A DNA stretch of 64,000 nucleotides from Adiantum capillus-veneris. Lineage: Eukaryota > Streptophyta > Polypodiopsida > Polypodiales > Pteridaceae. Of the stretch, positions 44,521 to 55,555 are shown one piece after another. The stretch lies in the NCBI GenBank assembly GCA_014529385.2, contig CM043942.1, positions 62,699,184-62,763,183 of the forward strand, written 5' to 3'. Each line of letters opens with the position of its first letter. The first letter of the stretch is position 1. The notes below the pieces were generated by a model, which made no database searches, was not told where the DNA came from, and saw only the letters and a list, made by a program, of their open reading frames with translations. Both the position numbers and the translations under genes were made by a program.

Positions 44521-45058
44521 CTATAGGCGATACCCAAAGTCACCTTCTCCATAGCCAATGAAGAAACAGTTTTTGGACTTTGCATCTAGCTTTGATCTTA
44601 GGCTTCTATCTATGTGCATGAAAGTCTCACACCGAAACACTTTGAGAAATGCATAATTCACCGGTTTACCTGTCCATGCCTCTTCTTGAACTCCCCCATC
44701 CGATGCCGTTGAGGGTGATCGATTGATTAAGTACACAGACGTACTTACAGCCAGAATGAACCAACTCAAGTTTTTTATTTTTCCTTTCATTTTTTGATTT
44801 TTGAAATTTCACCCTCTTTTGTTTACCATAAACACAATCTTCACAGAACTGTAAGTCCACTTCTTTCAAACCTGGTAGAAGCTTCTTTGTTTGAAGGATT
44901 TGGATTCCTTTGGCACTCATATGCCCAAGCCGGTAGTGCCACACCGCACTGTCAACTTCTGTAGTTGCTGAACAAGTTGAAGGTTGCGTGCTAACAGTAC
45001 ACAAGTAAAGTGTACCGACCTTTTCTCCCTTGGCAAAGATCCCTTTGAGATCTTTCAC
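44521..45058 (-). pseudogene. Copia-2 integrase remnant with core deletion
   Basis: The minus strand gives the GAG-pre-integrase block AVWHYRLGHMSAKGIQIL and the CxxC part of the zinc domain (FCEDCVYGKQKR), reaching LELVHSGC. It then jumps almost directly to STSVYLINRSPSTASDG and GKPVNYAFLKVFRCETFMH, which lie after the catalytic core. The segment with the second aspartate and glutamate is missing. The join is out of frame, so integration function is lost. Confidence 0.9.
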
Positions 45059-46134
45059 CGTTTGTTTCCGAATGCAATGTTGTGACCTTCATCGTCCAAT
45101 TGTCCTGTAGAGATCAAATTTTTCGGAAGAGAAGGAACATGCCTAACATCTTTAAGCTTCCATTCATTTTTGTTAGCAATTTTGACAGAAACTGTACCTT
45201 TGTCGACAATCTCACAAGCTTCATCATCTCCCAAGTATACATACCCAAAATTACCTTTGGTGTAATCTTGGAAATGTTGCTTGTGTGGTGTCGCATGGAA
45301 TGAAGCCCCATAATCTACTATCCAGGAATTAGACACATTGTCCGATGTTGGCTTGTTGTCTTGAGACTCAGTCTCCTTCTTCTTCTTGGACCAGCAATCC
45401 TTCTTGACGTGGCCCTTCTTGCCGCAATTCCAACATTCAAGAACTGACTTTGTGCGTGACTTGCTCCGCCTTGAGCGATCACGACCCTTTTGGTTTTTGA
45501 ACCTCTCCTTAGGCCTTCCTCTTGTTTCCACTGACAGTGCAGCACTTGATGATTCTCCTGTGCTTCTCCTTCGTATTTCCTCACTTAGGAGAACACCCAC
45601 AACATCATCAAACTTAAGAGTATTTGTGCCAGAAATAGAATTACTTACAACCATCACAAGGCTGTCCCAACTATCCGGTAGAGATGATAGTATAAGGAGA
45701 GCTCGCACTTCGTCATCGAAATTGATTTTCACCGATCGAAGTTGACTTATGTTTGTTTTAAAGTCATTTAGGTGTTCTGCAACTGAACCATTCTCTGCCA
45801 TCTTTGGATTGAACAAGCGCTTTATAAGAAATACCTTATTGGATGCCGATGGTTTCTCGTAGAAGTCGTCAAGTGACTTCATCAAGTTCTCTGTGGTCTT
45901 CATCTCCAAAACATTGAAGGCCACCGTTGACACCAAGCTTAACCGGATTGTTCCCAGTGCCTTTCGATCAAGGACAATCCATGCTTCATCTGCCATTGTT
46001 GTAGGCTTCTTCGCAAGACCGCCTAGTGGCAAATAGAGGTCCTTCTTGTAGAGATAGTCTTCAATCTGCATCTTCCAATGTTGGTAGTTTTTGCCGTTGA
46101 ACTTCTCAATCTTGAGCTTCCCTTCCTCCGCCAT
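45055..46134 (-). pseudogene. Copia-2 gag and protease
   Basis: A minus-strand ATG at 46134 starts MAEEGKLKIEKFNGKNYQHW, a copia gag start. UBN2-like gag follows (LMKSLDDFYEKPSASNKVFL, SLPDSWDSLVMVVSNS), then an Arg/Lys-rich zone and the CCHC knuckle CWNCGKKGHVKKDC. The protease motif reads WIVDYGASFHAT, where DSGAS is expected, so the catalytic Asp stays but the Ser is Tyr. The frame is open to 45055. Confidence 0.93.
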
Positions 46135-46192
46135 AACTCCACTCAATTCAAGGAATCCTTTCCTTGGGATAATTTAGCTACGAGCAAACCTT

Positions 46193-46204
46193 GCTCTGAT
46201 ACCA
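46193..46204 (-). other. Copia-2 primer-binding site
   Basis: TGGTATCAGAGC on the minus strand, two bases inside the 5' LTR. Initiator Met tRNA type. Confidence 0.94.
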
Positions 46205-46206
46205 GT

Positions 46207-46286
46207 TGTTAAGAAATCAGACGTAGCTAAATAGATAATTGAGTAGATAACTTAGTGGAGAGAGACAAATCTACATAGACGAGATT

Positions 46287-46336
<50 letters not shown>

Positions 46337-46974
46337 CACGATATACATGGTTCACCCAATGTGGGCTACGTCCACGGGAAAGCAGCCACTCAATGGCTTT
46401 AGTACTTCAAAACAAAAAGTAGTTTACAAAGGGATTATACCCTTAATGGAGCTCCTGCCTTGCTTCACTCTCACCACCTCACACTCACCTTGTTGCATCA
46501 ACTTCACACTATGAAATGTGTGTAGAAATGGCTCCTTTTATAGGCCAAAAGGGCTGCCCTATCTTATGAGAGGCAGCCATGTGTAGCCGCCCTTGTGTGA
46601 ATAAGTTCAAATCGGACCCTCCAATCCGCCCATGTGTGGCCGCCCTTGTGTAGACAAATCCGCTTTTGAATTCGGCCACCGGCCACCGGCCATTGACTTC
46701 TTCCGACCACCGGCCACCGGCCATTGACTACCGACCAACCGACCGCTTTCCGGCCGCCGTCCTGCCATAATATTCCGGCGAAAAAGGAATATTCCGGCGA
46801 AGCAAAAAAAAAAGTCCCTAAAGTTACCCATGATTTTTGGCCGTGAAAATTTTGGTTTTCGGCGAGTGATTTTCCTTCACGCACGATGGCTTCTCCTCAT
46901 AATGGGGGCCTTACAAATGTGCGCTTTTACCACACAAAAAATTACAAGGGGTAAATCAGGCTCCATACTTAACA
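46207..46974 (-). repeat. Copia-2 5' LTR
   Basis: This is the pair of 41805-42628. It ends on the minus strand at TTCTTAACA next to the priming site and has a shorter GA run (about 46290-46332). Confidence 0.94.
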
Positions 46975-46979
46975 GTTAT

Positions 46980-48502
46980 CTCAAAATTCCATGATGGTAC
47001 TCCATTGGTCTCTTTGGGCACCTCAATAGCACCCAACCACCAAATGTCTTTCTCTAATTGTACGTTGAAAGATGGGGTGGAAGATGGGTTGATTGAATCC
47101 CTCCAGTTGGTTTGCAACACGGCTTCATTCATTATAGTAACACTTAACTCTATAACCTTCAACCTTTCACTATTTGACACTCATTGAGTTTCAACACAAA
47201 AATGATCTTTGTGCCAAGCATATTGCAAAACAAGTAGAGGTAAGACCTCAGACTTCAAAGTCTATGGTAAGAAGAACACCACCAAAAGTAAAAATTATAT
47301 TGTGTCACCTTCTTGAGGTAACTCGTAAAATCTAAGCATAGCTTGTTGAAGCCTTCTGAGGTCCACAAAAATATTGTTCCACATTGTGTAATTGGAGACA
47401 TTCTCCAAAGATCTTATGGAGTTTTGCCTACATTTTCCCCTTGCCTTTGATGTGCATGAAGCATAAAGTGAAGTTGACATTGTGTCCTCAATGTGTAGGT
47501 ATGCTCCAATGCGAGAGAACACATCTTTGTTAGTGTCCTTCTTTGCAAGGTTGACCTTGGAATAGGAAATGGGTTCTCCACGATGCCACATTCCTACATG
47601 GCATTCTTTAAGAGTTGAAAAATAGCCTTGTAGGCTTTGGTTCTGATCCTAGCCTCATCACAAGCATGTTGGACGTCATCAGCACTAACTACATAGTTTG
47701 CCAATTTGTGCGTAATCTCCTTGGTGACTGCATCCCTACTGTGCTTCCCTACAGGTGAATATAAGATAGAAATCAAATCATGAGTATTGAGACAACTAGT
47801 TAGAAGGTTGACTCAATCATCTTGGCTTGTTCCACCGCATGCCTCTTGAATCAAGTTTTTGGCAACCAACAAGATAAATGTTAGTGAATAGTGTGAAGTA
47901 GAAATGTCTTCTGCAAGTACAAAACAAATCAACTTGTGACTGTCACTCGTCGTTTGCGTGCTCCATCCATATATTGCATGAGTTTCAATGGATGAAAATG
48001 CACGCTTGCAATCTCTTGCACCAAGGGGTGTTTCTTTCAAATGTGTGTTGGTGTAACCAAGCTTCATAATGTGGGTATCCTTTTCTTGCATTTGTTATTA
48101 GAGAGTTGCAACCTCCCTCTCCAAAGAGAAAATATTCTCTTGTAATGGTAATGTCTTGAGCTAAAGATCTTGACATTGGTGCATCCCCAAATGCAATGAA
48201 GCACCTACACCCATAGACAACCGCTTGCAATAGCGTAACAAGCATGTTTCTCTTCTCCCAAGATATTAAACGGCTATCAAATGATGGATGAAAGAGGATT
48301 ATAGGATCATAAGGGTACAAATGACCATCCACCCAAATGTCGACATTCGTCTCACCAACAGCGCGACGTTTCTGTGGTGACCTCTACTCACCCTCACTTG
48401 CGGCCTTCTATGCAAACGCCGTGGACAAGCAAATATATCTGCTTTTGTGAGTGGAGTATGTGATGATAAAGGTACACAATTTGTGATATCTGTGAGCACC
48501 AT
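46980..48502 (-). pseudogene. Broken minus-strand gene, segment 1 (N-terminal)
   Basis: A possible start is the minus-strand ATG at 48502 (MVLTDITNCVPLSSHTPLTK). After a frame change near 48350 coding-like sequence continues VDIWVDGHLYPYDPIILF, then SWEKRNMLVTLLQAVVYGCR, RAFSSIETHAIYGW and KHSRDAVTKEITHKLANYVV. Nearest the Copia-2 site it reads IMNEAVLQTNWRDSI, QLEKDIWWLGAIEVP and VPSWNFEI. Stops and shifts separate the blocks, which may partly be introns. I do not recognise the product; a long domesticated or transposon-borne protein is possible. Confidence 0.55.
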
Positions 48503-48509
48503 GGCAGTT

Positions 48510-48690
48510 GATGTGTGAGGAAGAAATGGATGAGAAGAGAGAGGGAAGGGGGAGAGGGAAGGAGAGGAAAGGAGGAGGAGAGAAGGGGGTAGGGAGGGAG
48601 AGGGGAGGAGGAGAAGAGAAGGGGACAAGGAGGGAGAGGGAGAGTGAGAGGACGGAGAAGGAGGAGAAGAGAGCAAAGGTTTTTTTTTTT
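48510..48690 (-). promoter_or_regulatory. GA-rich tract (CT-rich on the gene strand)
   Basis: About 180 bases are almost entirely G and A on the plus strand. It lies just upstream of the possible minus-strand start at 48502, so on that strand it is a CT-rich leader or promoter tract. Frames through it are low complexity and I do not call them genes. Confidence 0.5.
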
Positions 48691-48699
48691 AGGGGAGAA

Positions 48700-48990
48700 A
48701 AGAATTTGAAAAAGTGGAATTTCAGTGCTAGGTGAAAAATAAGGTCAAAAAATTGTTTTTTTGATATGCATATATGTTGGGAGGGAGTTTTAAGTCATAT
48801 ATGCCCTTAGTTATGCACTTTTTTGCTGATGTGGCCACACTCCTTTACTCCCTAAACTTTCAAAAAGCTAGAGAGAGAAAGGAACCTCTTAGGTCCACAT
48901 CCTACTGGTGCCTTAATAAAAGGCTAGAAAAGCCTATTCAAAACTAGAAAAGCCTATCCCTAAAAATTAGGATCTCGTACAAGGCCCATG
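48700..48990. other. Spacer without recognised features
   Basis: AT-rich sequence between the GA tract and the HSE module. The left edge of the LTR-like module may lie here. Confidence 0.35.
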
Positions 48991-49717
48991 CAAACTCCAT
49001 GTTTTTCCTGATGGAAAGTTGTCAAAGATTCAAGATGATTGAAGAAAGTTCTAGAAGGTTCTAAAAGATTGTAAAGATCTAGAAAGTTCTAAAAGATTCT
49101 ACAAGCATCTACTAGATTCTAGAAGGTTCTAAAAAATAAAAATCTAGAAGCTGCTAGATAATTCTAGAAGTCTGAAGAAGAATCTAGAAGTTCCTAGAAA
49201 GTTCTAGAAGCTTGAGGAAGGACCTAGAAGATTCTTAACCTCCTTAAATTTGAGAAAGAACCTAGAAGCTTCTTACCCTCCTTTAGCTTGAGGAAGCACC
49301 TTGTTAACCTCCTTAAGCTCTAGTATAAATAGAGGTCTAGGGCTACAATCCCCTCAGTCTTGCCAACACTAGTTGTGAGACTCGTGTGAGGTACATCCTC
49401 TTTGACTTCTTGTCTTGTAATTAAGTCTTGTTCTTGTAATGATTCTTCTCAACACCCTTTGTGAGGATCCTACAAGGAGTGTCCTCTTCCAATTCTTGTC
49501 TTGTTTGCGAATCTTATTCTTGTAACCAGGTCTTGCCTTGTACTCTAGTCTTGTATCAAGTTTCTTTATCAAGTATCAAGTATCAAGTCTTGTATCAAGT
49601 TTTCTCAATCAAGTATTAAGAATTGTAATCAAGATTAAGTGTTGTAATCAAGTCTCAAGATCTTGTTAATTGTGATCCTCCTCTCGCTCTCTTCTATCTT
49701 GAGACACGCTCATAACA
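48991..49717 (+). promoter_or_regulatory. LTR-like promoter module with heat-shock-element array
   Basis: The region 49040-49210 is packed with alternating GAA and TTC units. A perfect four-unit heat-shock element (GAAnnTTCnnGAAnnTTC) is at 49044-49061, and three-unit elements are at 49117-49129 and 49197-49209. TTCTAGAA occurs at 49049, 49117, 49162 and 49202. A TATA box (TATAAATA) follows at 49324, then a CTTGT-rich stretch ending CATAACA at 49717, directly abutting interrupted Copia-3 integrase sequence. This looks like the U3-R-U5 of a copia-type LTR in plus orientation. The left edge is not fixed. Heat-shock factor binding is predicted, as known for the ONSEN LTR of Arabidopsis. Confidence 0.65.
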
Positions 49718-49727
49718 CTATCTCCGA

Positions 49728-51147
49728 TACATTTTTATTTACATGCTTATCATGGGAAACTATGCCTTTGTGTACTTTCCAAAGTGACAAGCCTCACAAA
49801 CTTTGTGTATTTTAACCATCTTAAAGACTAGAAATCCTATTACAAGCTCTTGACTTTGCATAGTCTTTAGCCTTTGTACCTTTGCATGTCCAATACACTT
49901 ATGCCAAATGCTAATATTTGCAATAACTCTTGTACCTTGTGCAAACATGGCAGATTTTATCTCTAGTACATCTACATCAAGAGTGAACATCCTACCCACC
50001 TTTTTGCCTTGTGCAATGTGCCTTCCATTCTTCTTGTCTTCCTCTACATAGAGGCCATTATAATTGAACCTAACCAAGACTATACAAGGTTTCCATGTCC
50101 AAAAACGATTCACCATGGCTAGTCATGTGATTTGATGCATCTAAATCCGCATACCATACATTATGACCACAGTTAGAAACCTTTGTAGACATAGTGTTCA
50201 CCATATACTACATAACAAAAAAATCTCTCTAGCTCATCCACACCTCCAATAGTACTTACAAAGTTGTTTTGTTGGCTTCTTTGTGGACAATTGCACTCGA
50301 AGTGGTCTTGATTGTCCAACATCCCCTTCCATTATTCTATGCATTATTTTTGCAAACTTTTCCACCACCTCTTTGAAACCCATACCTCAGAAGTTTCCTC
50401 TACCATCTATATTCTACCCTTGATTGTCGAATATGCACTAATTGCCCTAATTTTATTTTTTTTGACACAGATGCCTCCTTGGCATGCACCACGTCCACTA
50501 CCTCTTATTGATTATTGTTATAGAAGACCTTTTTAGAATTGCTTGCATTTTGTGTCGATGAATCTTCAATAATGTTCTTCTCTACTATAATCAACAATGA
50601 GACAAGATCCTTAAAACTCAAAATAGAGGTCTTGAACTACTTGTACGGTGGTCCTAAACTATATTTGTATGCTTTCACCTTGTCATCATCATCAATAGAA
50701 ATGCCAACCAACACAAAGGATTCACACGTCTTTTATCTTCAAGACATAATCATTTCCTAACATGCCCATCTTCTTCATAGTGGAGAGTTATGTCATCAAC
50801 TATAGCTCCCCTGCCTTATTGTTGGTCCCATCTAGTGATACCAAATCATTGCATGCCTCCTTAGGAGAGTTGACATACTATATATGCACAATCATGGTAT
50901 TTTTCACACTGAAAAAAAAACATTAGATAACCTTGTGTGCTCTCTTATTCCAATCCTTAAACACCTCACTTGGTTGAGAAGTAGTGTTCTCCTTGGGCAA
51001 TACTTGTGCATCTTCATATTCACCTTCAATGTGCTCCTAATAACCTTCACCCATTAAGAAATTGGTGATTCTAAACTTTGAAGCATAGAAGTTCTTCTTG
51101 TTTAACTTCTCACTAACAATACCATTGATGCTATCATTGTTAGACAT
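49728..51147 (-). pseudogene. Copia-3 gag-protease-integrase N-terminus, decayed
   Basis: A minus-strand ATG at 51147 starts MSNNDSINGIVSEKLNKKNF, a copia gag start. Stops interrupt it, but at about 50125-50170 the protease region is readable as WYADLDASNHM (usual form DSGAS, so altered). At 49754-50116 a GAG-pre-integrase block follows, with ISIWHKCIGHAKVQRLK and VCEACHFGKYTKA. Reading continues into integrase (NVSEIV) and stops at 49728 where the plus-oriented LTR-like module begins. The RT half is absent. Confidence 0.8.
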
Positions 51148-51626
51148 ATTTGCAAAAACTCAAAATTTTGCACAAAATTTGCAATGGACCAAAAATATTG
51201 TGACCACAATATGCACACATATATCCCATACAGTACTTCACAATGGTATATGATAGTTATGAAAATTGAAACATCAAGTAAGCTTCTTGCTATATCAAAA
51301 TACAAGAGTTTCAAAAACTCGGACCTTTGTGTTCTTGCACATGAACACAATCTTATTCCATAATGGAGGCCAAATTGCACCCAATAATGCCATCTTGTTG
51401 CAAAAAAATAGTCCTAAAGACTGTACAAAATTTCTAGCCATATTATGTCCCATTGAAATTGCCAAAATCAAAGATCGTTGTTGACACCTCTCGAAAATCT
51501 CAGGGGTGAGGGTAGTACCAACATACGAGGGAGTTGCATGGAGAAATTCTTACCCTCAACCACTTTTCTACTACTCTTGCTTGTTTCTTACATAGATCCT
51601 CATACACAACCAGGATCTGATACCAA
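51148..51626 (-). other. Copia-3 leader and primer-binding site
   Basis: The minus strand has TGGTATCAGATCC at about 51625-51613, a two-base variant of the initiator Met priming site. It is followed by some 460 bases of leader before the gag ATG. The 5' LTR should lie to the right, and its outer edge was not found. Confidence 0.7.
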
Positions 51627-53680
51627 GATGGAGATGGAGAGATCTTGAGCTCTTGCAAGCACACATGCACACAACCAAGAGAGAACACCATGGAGGTGGA
51701 GACACAAAGCTACATCTTCTTCTTCTTCTTCACGGTACTTGAAATGATAAGTTCCACAAAACATAAGTGGAAAATAAACATAATAAGAACTATATGTACA
51801 ACGGTCAATGAATAAATTTGTTGAGATGAGCTAAAGTGTTAAAGATCACCTAGAGTGCAACAATGATAGTGGGAGCACTGAAATCACTCTAGCTATGCTT
51901 TTTGAATATATAGGAGAGTATGAGGCTAAATTGGAGGTAGCTCTTATGTTGAGTTCAAAAGAGATAACTCCTAAAGAAAAGGGCATTGGTTGAGGGAAAG
52001 CTCTAGTGTCAATCCTTGTGATGAGCACTTTTCCCTTGGAAATAATCTATTGAAGATAAGGCCTAGACTATGGCGGGAGCTTGGACACATGAAAATAGGC
52101 ACTAACTTTTGCATCAACATGGGTTAGATCAAGAGTTCTTGAAACTTATGCAAAAAAAGAAAGTCAAAAGGAAAAAGGCAAAAGGCAGTACCGATCCATA
52201 AAGTATCCTAGGAACATGGCAAGTCAAGCAAAGGGAACACAACCTTGTTTGTAGAGTACAATGATCAAAAGGCCATGGAAATTTAAGATATTGTGGTAGT
52301 GGTAGGAGTTAGGATAGTTGCAATGAAATGTGGAAGAAAAGGGGAAAACAAAAAGTGGAAAAGACTAGAATGGTCCTTTAGGTTGCTAATGGGAAATGCA
52401 AACGATTTGAATGGTCCATTAGCTAGCTTATGGGAAGTGCAAAGAATTAGAATGGTCCTTCTCGTGATTTATGGAAATCTTGAGAATCCCATGCGGCTCC
52501 TTGAGAACATTGAAGTCACTATATGTAAGGTCGAATATAGACATTTGCTTGTTATTGTGGACTTTGACAGATCCCAACGATCAATCAAGTGATTTTGGGT
52601 AGACCTTTCATGGGGCAACGCCTTGTTGACCAAGACTAGGGATACAAGTATAGGTACCTCCGACATGATGGGGTAACCATGAGGGTCAACCTAATTGCCC
52701 ATAATCATAAGAGTTATCAAGGATACATGTGGTGGACTTTGAGTCTCCAACCTCCTAGCCTCTAAGTAAAGAAGAGAAAGAGTGCCAACAAGAGGACAAC
52801 TAGTGATAGTATTTCCCTACTCAATCAGGAGTGGATGGACATGTTGAATACAATCTCTAATAGAGATGTGTGCTCATGCTTTGTTAGGATATAGTGGAGA
52901 AACCTCTACAAAAAAATTCCTCTTTGGACTTGTACCAACCCTTAGAGATGCTCCAACATGTCCCAAATACTACATAAATTCCTCAGAGAACCCATCATAG
53001 CTCTTTTCTTGCACTACATGATGAAACACTAGATTATTGCGTAAAAATGAGAGAAGCATTCATGATTGAAAAAAGAACTAACATTGCATTGATTTGAAAG
53101 TGGAATTGAGATACATGTTTTAAATGCTTGTAGCAAGTTTAGTGCCAACACTACATACTGTCCGTATTGTACAATCTTTGAGTATGCATACTAGGGTGTC
53201 TCACCATTAGACACATGCATTAGGCATGATTTTATTGTTCACCCAATGCACATGAACTTTCTATTCTTAATACATGGGTTTCAATGACCCCAAAAAAAAA
53301 ATGAAGTCTCCTTTTTTGCACCGGATTTTTACCCTTCATCTCACACTTTTTGTCAAGTCTTTAATAAAGGAGAATCTCATCTTAACACATGGACGAGTCA
53401 TGAAAGGGGGCGCTGCATGCACAATACTTCCAAGGCATAACTTAGTTTAAATTGGGGATTGTCCACTATAAAAAAATAATTTTGAACTACGATCTAATCT
53501 AGAAAAATAGGTGCATCCTTCATTAGCCTCTTCAAAATTCACTGCTTCATCAAGCGAGAAAGAATAAAAAACCTCAAAAAGTAGAGATGGATTCCATTAG
53601 AAAGACTTTGAGTTTCAGCACATTTGCAACTTACACTACCACATAACAAAACATTGGCTTTGTAAAGCCAAACTAACTTC
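51627..53680. other. Copia-3 LTR remnant and unassigned sequence
   Basis: By position the first few hundred bases are the Copia-3 5' LTR. The rest has no gene I recognise. It includes the 41-bp tandem at 52368-52490. Confidence 0.4.
52368..52490. repeat. 41-bp tandem repeat, 3 units
   Basis: GAATGGTCC starts each unit at 52368, 52409 and 52450, an exact 41-bp period. The rest of each unit (TATGGGAA(A/G)TGCAAA-type sequence) is imperfectly conserved. Confidence 0.88.
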
Positions 53681-53722
53681 CCATGGCAACCTCTTCAAGT
53701 TGCATGTCTTGCCATAGGTCAA
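53680..53722 (-). pseudogene. Minus-strand coding-like fragment, left of Copia-4
   Basis: Together with 57493-57602, and ignoring Copia-4 and one TSD copy, the minus strand gives one open stretch containing WPFLCLVCIFKAIVWMDD and MWKKLVATIDLWQDMQ. It looks like a remnant of a coding sequence into which Copia-4 inserted. The family is not recognised, and chance cannot be excluded for about 50 codons. Confidence 0.35.
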
Positions 53723-53911
53723 TGTTGGGGTTAAGGCCTATGTGCCTTGACCGGTCGCCCAGGTCATGGGCGCCCGCCCACTATTACCCTATACTTATAG
53801 TGAGTATACTGTATAGGGGGAGCTGCCACTTCATAGTCTCCCCATCCACATCGTGTGTGTGTCTCCTTCTCTCTCACACTCTCCATCTGTGGTGCTCCCC
53901 GATCCCCTTCA
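53723..53911 (+). repeat. Copia-4 5' LTR
   Basis: TGTTGGGGTTAAGG...CCCCTTCA, aligned with 57293-57487 with few differences. CTTATAGTGAGTATACTG lies in the middle of both. Confidence 0.95.
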
Positions 53912-55555
53912 ATTGGTATCAGAGCTATGGTGACCGCGGAGAGCACGACGGCTTTGAGAGCTTCGAGACGATAGCTCACTCGCTCTCGGCGGTGGAGAGA
54001 TTAAGAAAGCTTGGAAGCTTTGTGAGAATGCAATGGGAGCTTGTGAGCTCAGTTGAGAGTGATGTATGCTCTTGTGGAAGCTGAGAAAGGAGTGTGGAAG
54101 ATTGTGTGTAAGTGAAGGTGCTGCCCTAAACTTGTGTGCGCAGCATCACTGTTTTCAGATTCGTTTTTCTCCTTGTAGAATGCAGATCTGAGAATTCTGC
54201 CCTCCTAGCCCATCCGTTCCGACGTGGTCTACAACTTTGCAGAAGAAACTTTTTACAAATTCCTCACCGTTTTGTTGATATTCAGCTCAGACTGGCTGTA
54301 TACAGAAATTCCAGATTTTTTGTTGTCGCATTGTATGCGAGTTTGATGCACTTTTGGAAGCACGGGAGATGCTTGAAATTGAGTGCATAAATTCTGAGCT
54401 GAAGATGCAATTGTAGCTTGTGTTAAGCTTGTGGTTTGAGGATTTTTTGGTAGACTTGGGCAACGAAGTACGGAGGCGTTTACACACCACCGAGGCGGTC
54501 TCTTGAGAGACACAGTTTTTTGGAGCACACATGTGGAGCTTCTTTCACTGGTTTTCACAGAATACTTTGGCAGTGATTTTGTGCTTGGATTCATGGTCTT
54601 TGCGGATGGTTTGCATATGGTTATGGCGCATGGTTGATGCCCATTATACATGCATTCTTGGCGAGCACTTTCAAGTGCCGGTGAGCTCTCTTGAGAGCAT
54701 TGTTTTCGCATTGATCAAGTTTCCTTATTGCAAATCTTTTGGCGCTTGCTTATGCGCGGTCACTCCGTTGATGTACGTTGAGTGCGGACTGTCATTGTAT
54801 GTGAAAATGTGGAGCCATTTTGGCATTTCTACTCATTGGCATTGAGTAGTGTTATGGTTTATGGTAGAGATTGTACTTGAGTTTTTTCTTAGTTTTCAAG
54901 GGAAATTCTGTCCGATTTTTCCCAGATTCTCGCCATAGTTTGTGATCGAGTGTTTACTCTCACTTTGACAGGTTTTGTAAGTTTGGACACAGTTTTGTGT
55001 TTTTGTATCCACTCTCGCAAGAGTGAGAAGTTGTGTATCTTTCTTTGCTTGAGACAGTGGTTTGCTCTCGGGTGGGAGAGTCTTGTGATCTCGAGCATTG
55101 TTTGCCATAGTTTTGCAGAGCTTATGCATGTATGTTGAGTGTAGTTTGATACGCATTGATTGATCATTGTATTGAGCTTGCAGGACAATGGTTATTTTGT
55201 GTCGATAGCCATTGTGCGTCGAAACTCTGGCGAAATTTTTCTAGGAGTTTTATGCGTATCATTTATGCGATCTAGGTAGAGATTGCGGGTTGTACTCAGC
55301 ATTTGCGTGCGGTGTTCTCCGCAGGTGGGAGATTTGTGCGTGTGTATGCATCAATACCGCACAATGTGGGCTTGGTGATTAGCTCACAGATTGTAGTGTG
55401 ATACTAGAGCAGGTGAGGCTTGTATTGACATTGTGGGAGCTCTATTTTGGAGTGTGTCTCACTGGTTTTACATTGTGTTTCTGGCCATATTTGTAGACAG
55501 TTTCCAGGTGTTGTTGGTGAGGTGGTTTTGCTTTCTAGTTTGCTACATTGTGCTC
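53912..55555 (+). other. Copia-4 priming site and long leader
   Basis: TGGTATCAGAGC is at 53914-53925. The next 1.6 kb is T/G-rich with many stops and no recognised domain, unusually long for a copia leader. Confidence 0.75.

Larger units (their letters stand above)
41805..46974 (-). mobile_element. Copia-2: nearly complete Ty1/copia with integrase deletion
   Basis: LTRs at 41805-42628 (824 bp) and 46207-46974 (768 bp) differ in length mostly by GA-repeat size. The TSD GTTAT is at 41800-41804 and 46975-46979. The priming site TGGTATCAGAGC lies at 46204-46193 (minus) and a purine tract (AAGTGGGAGAT) beside the left LTR. Gag, protease, partial integrase, RT and RNase H are in copia order. The LTRs are very similar, and RT and RNase H are each open over long frames, suggesting relatively recent insertion. 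It interrupts the minus-strand broken gene. Confidence 0.96.

Noticed and set aside
48299-48676. Ser/Pro/Leu-rich protein on the minus strand
   Set aside because: The N-terminal half is the translation of the GA-rich tract. Only the part from 48502 onward looks coding and is listed with the broken gene.
53764-53979. Minus-strand frame across the Copia-4 5' LTR
   Set aside because: Lies over the LTR and priming site; no homology.
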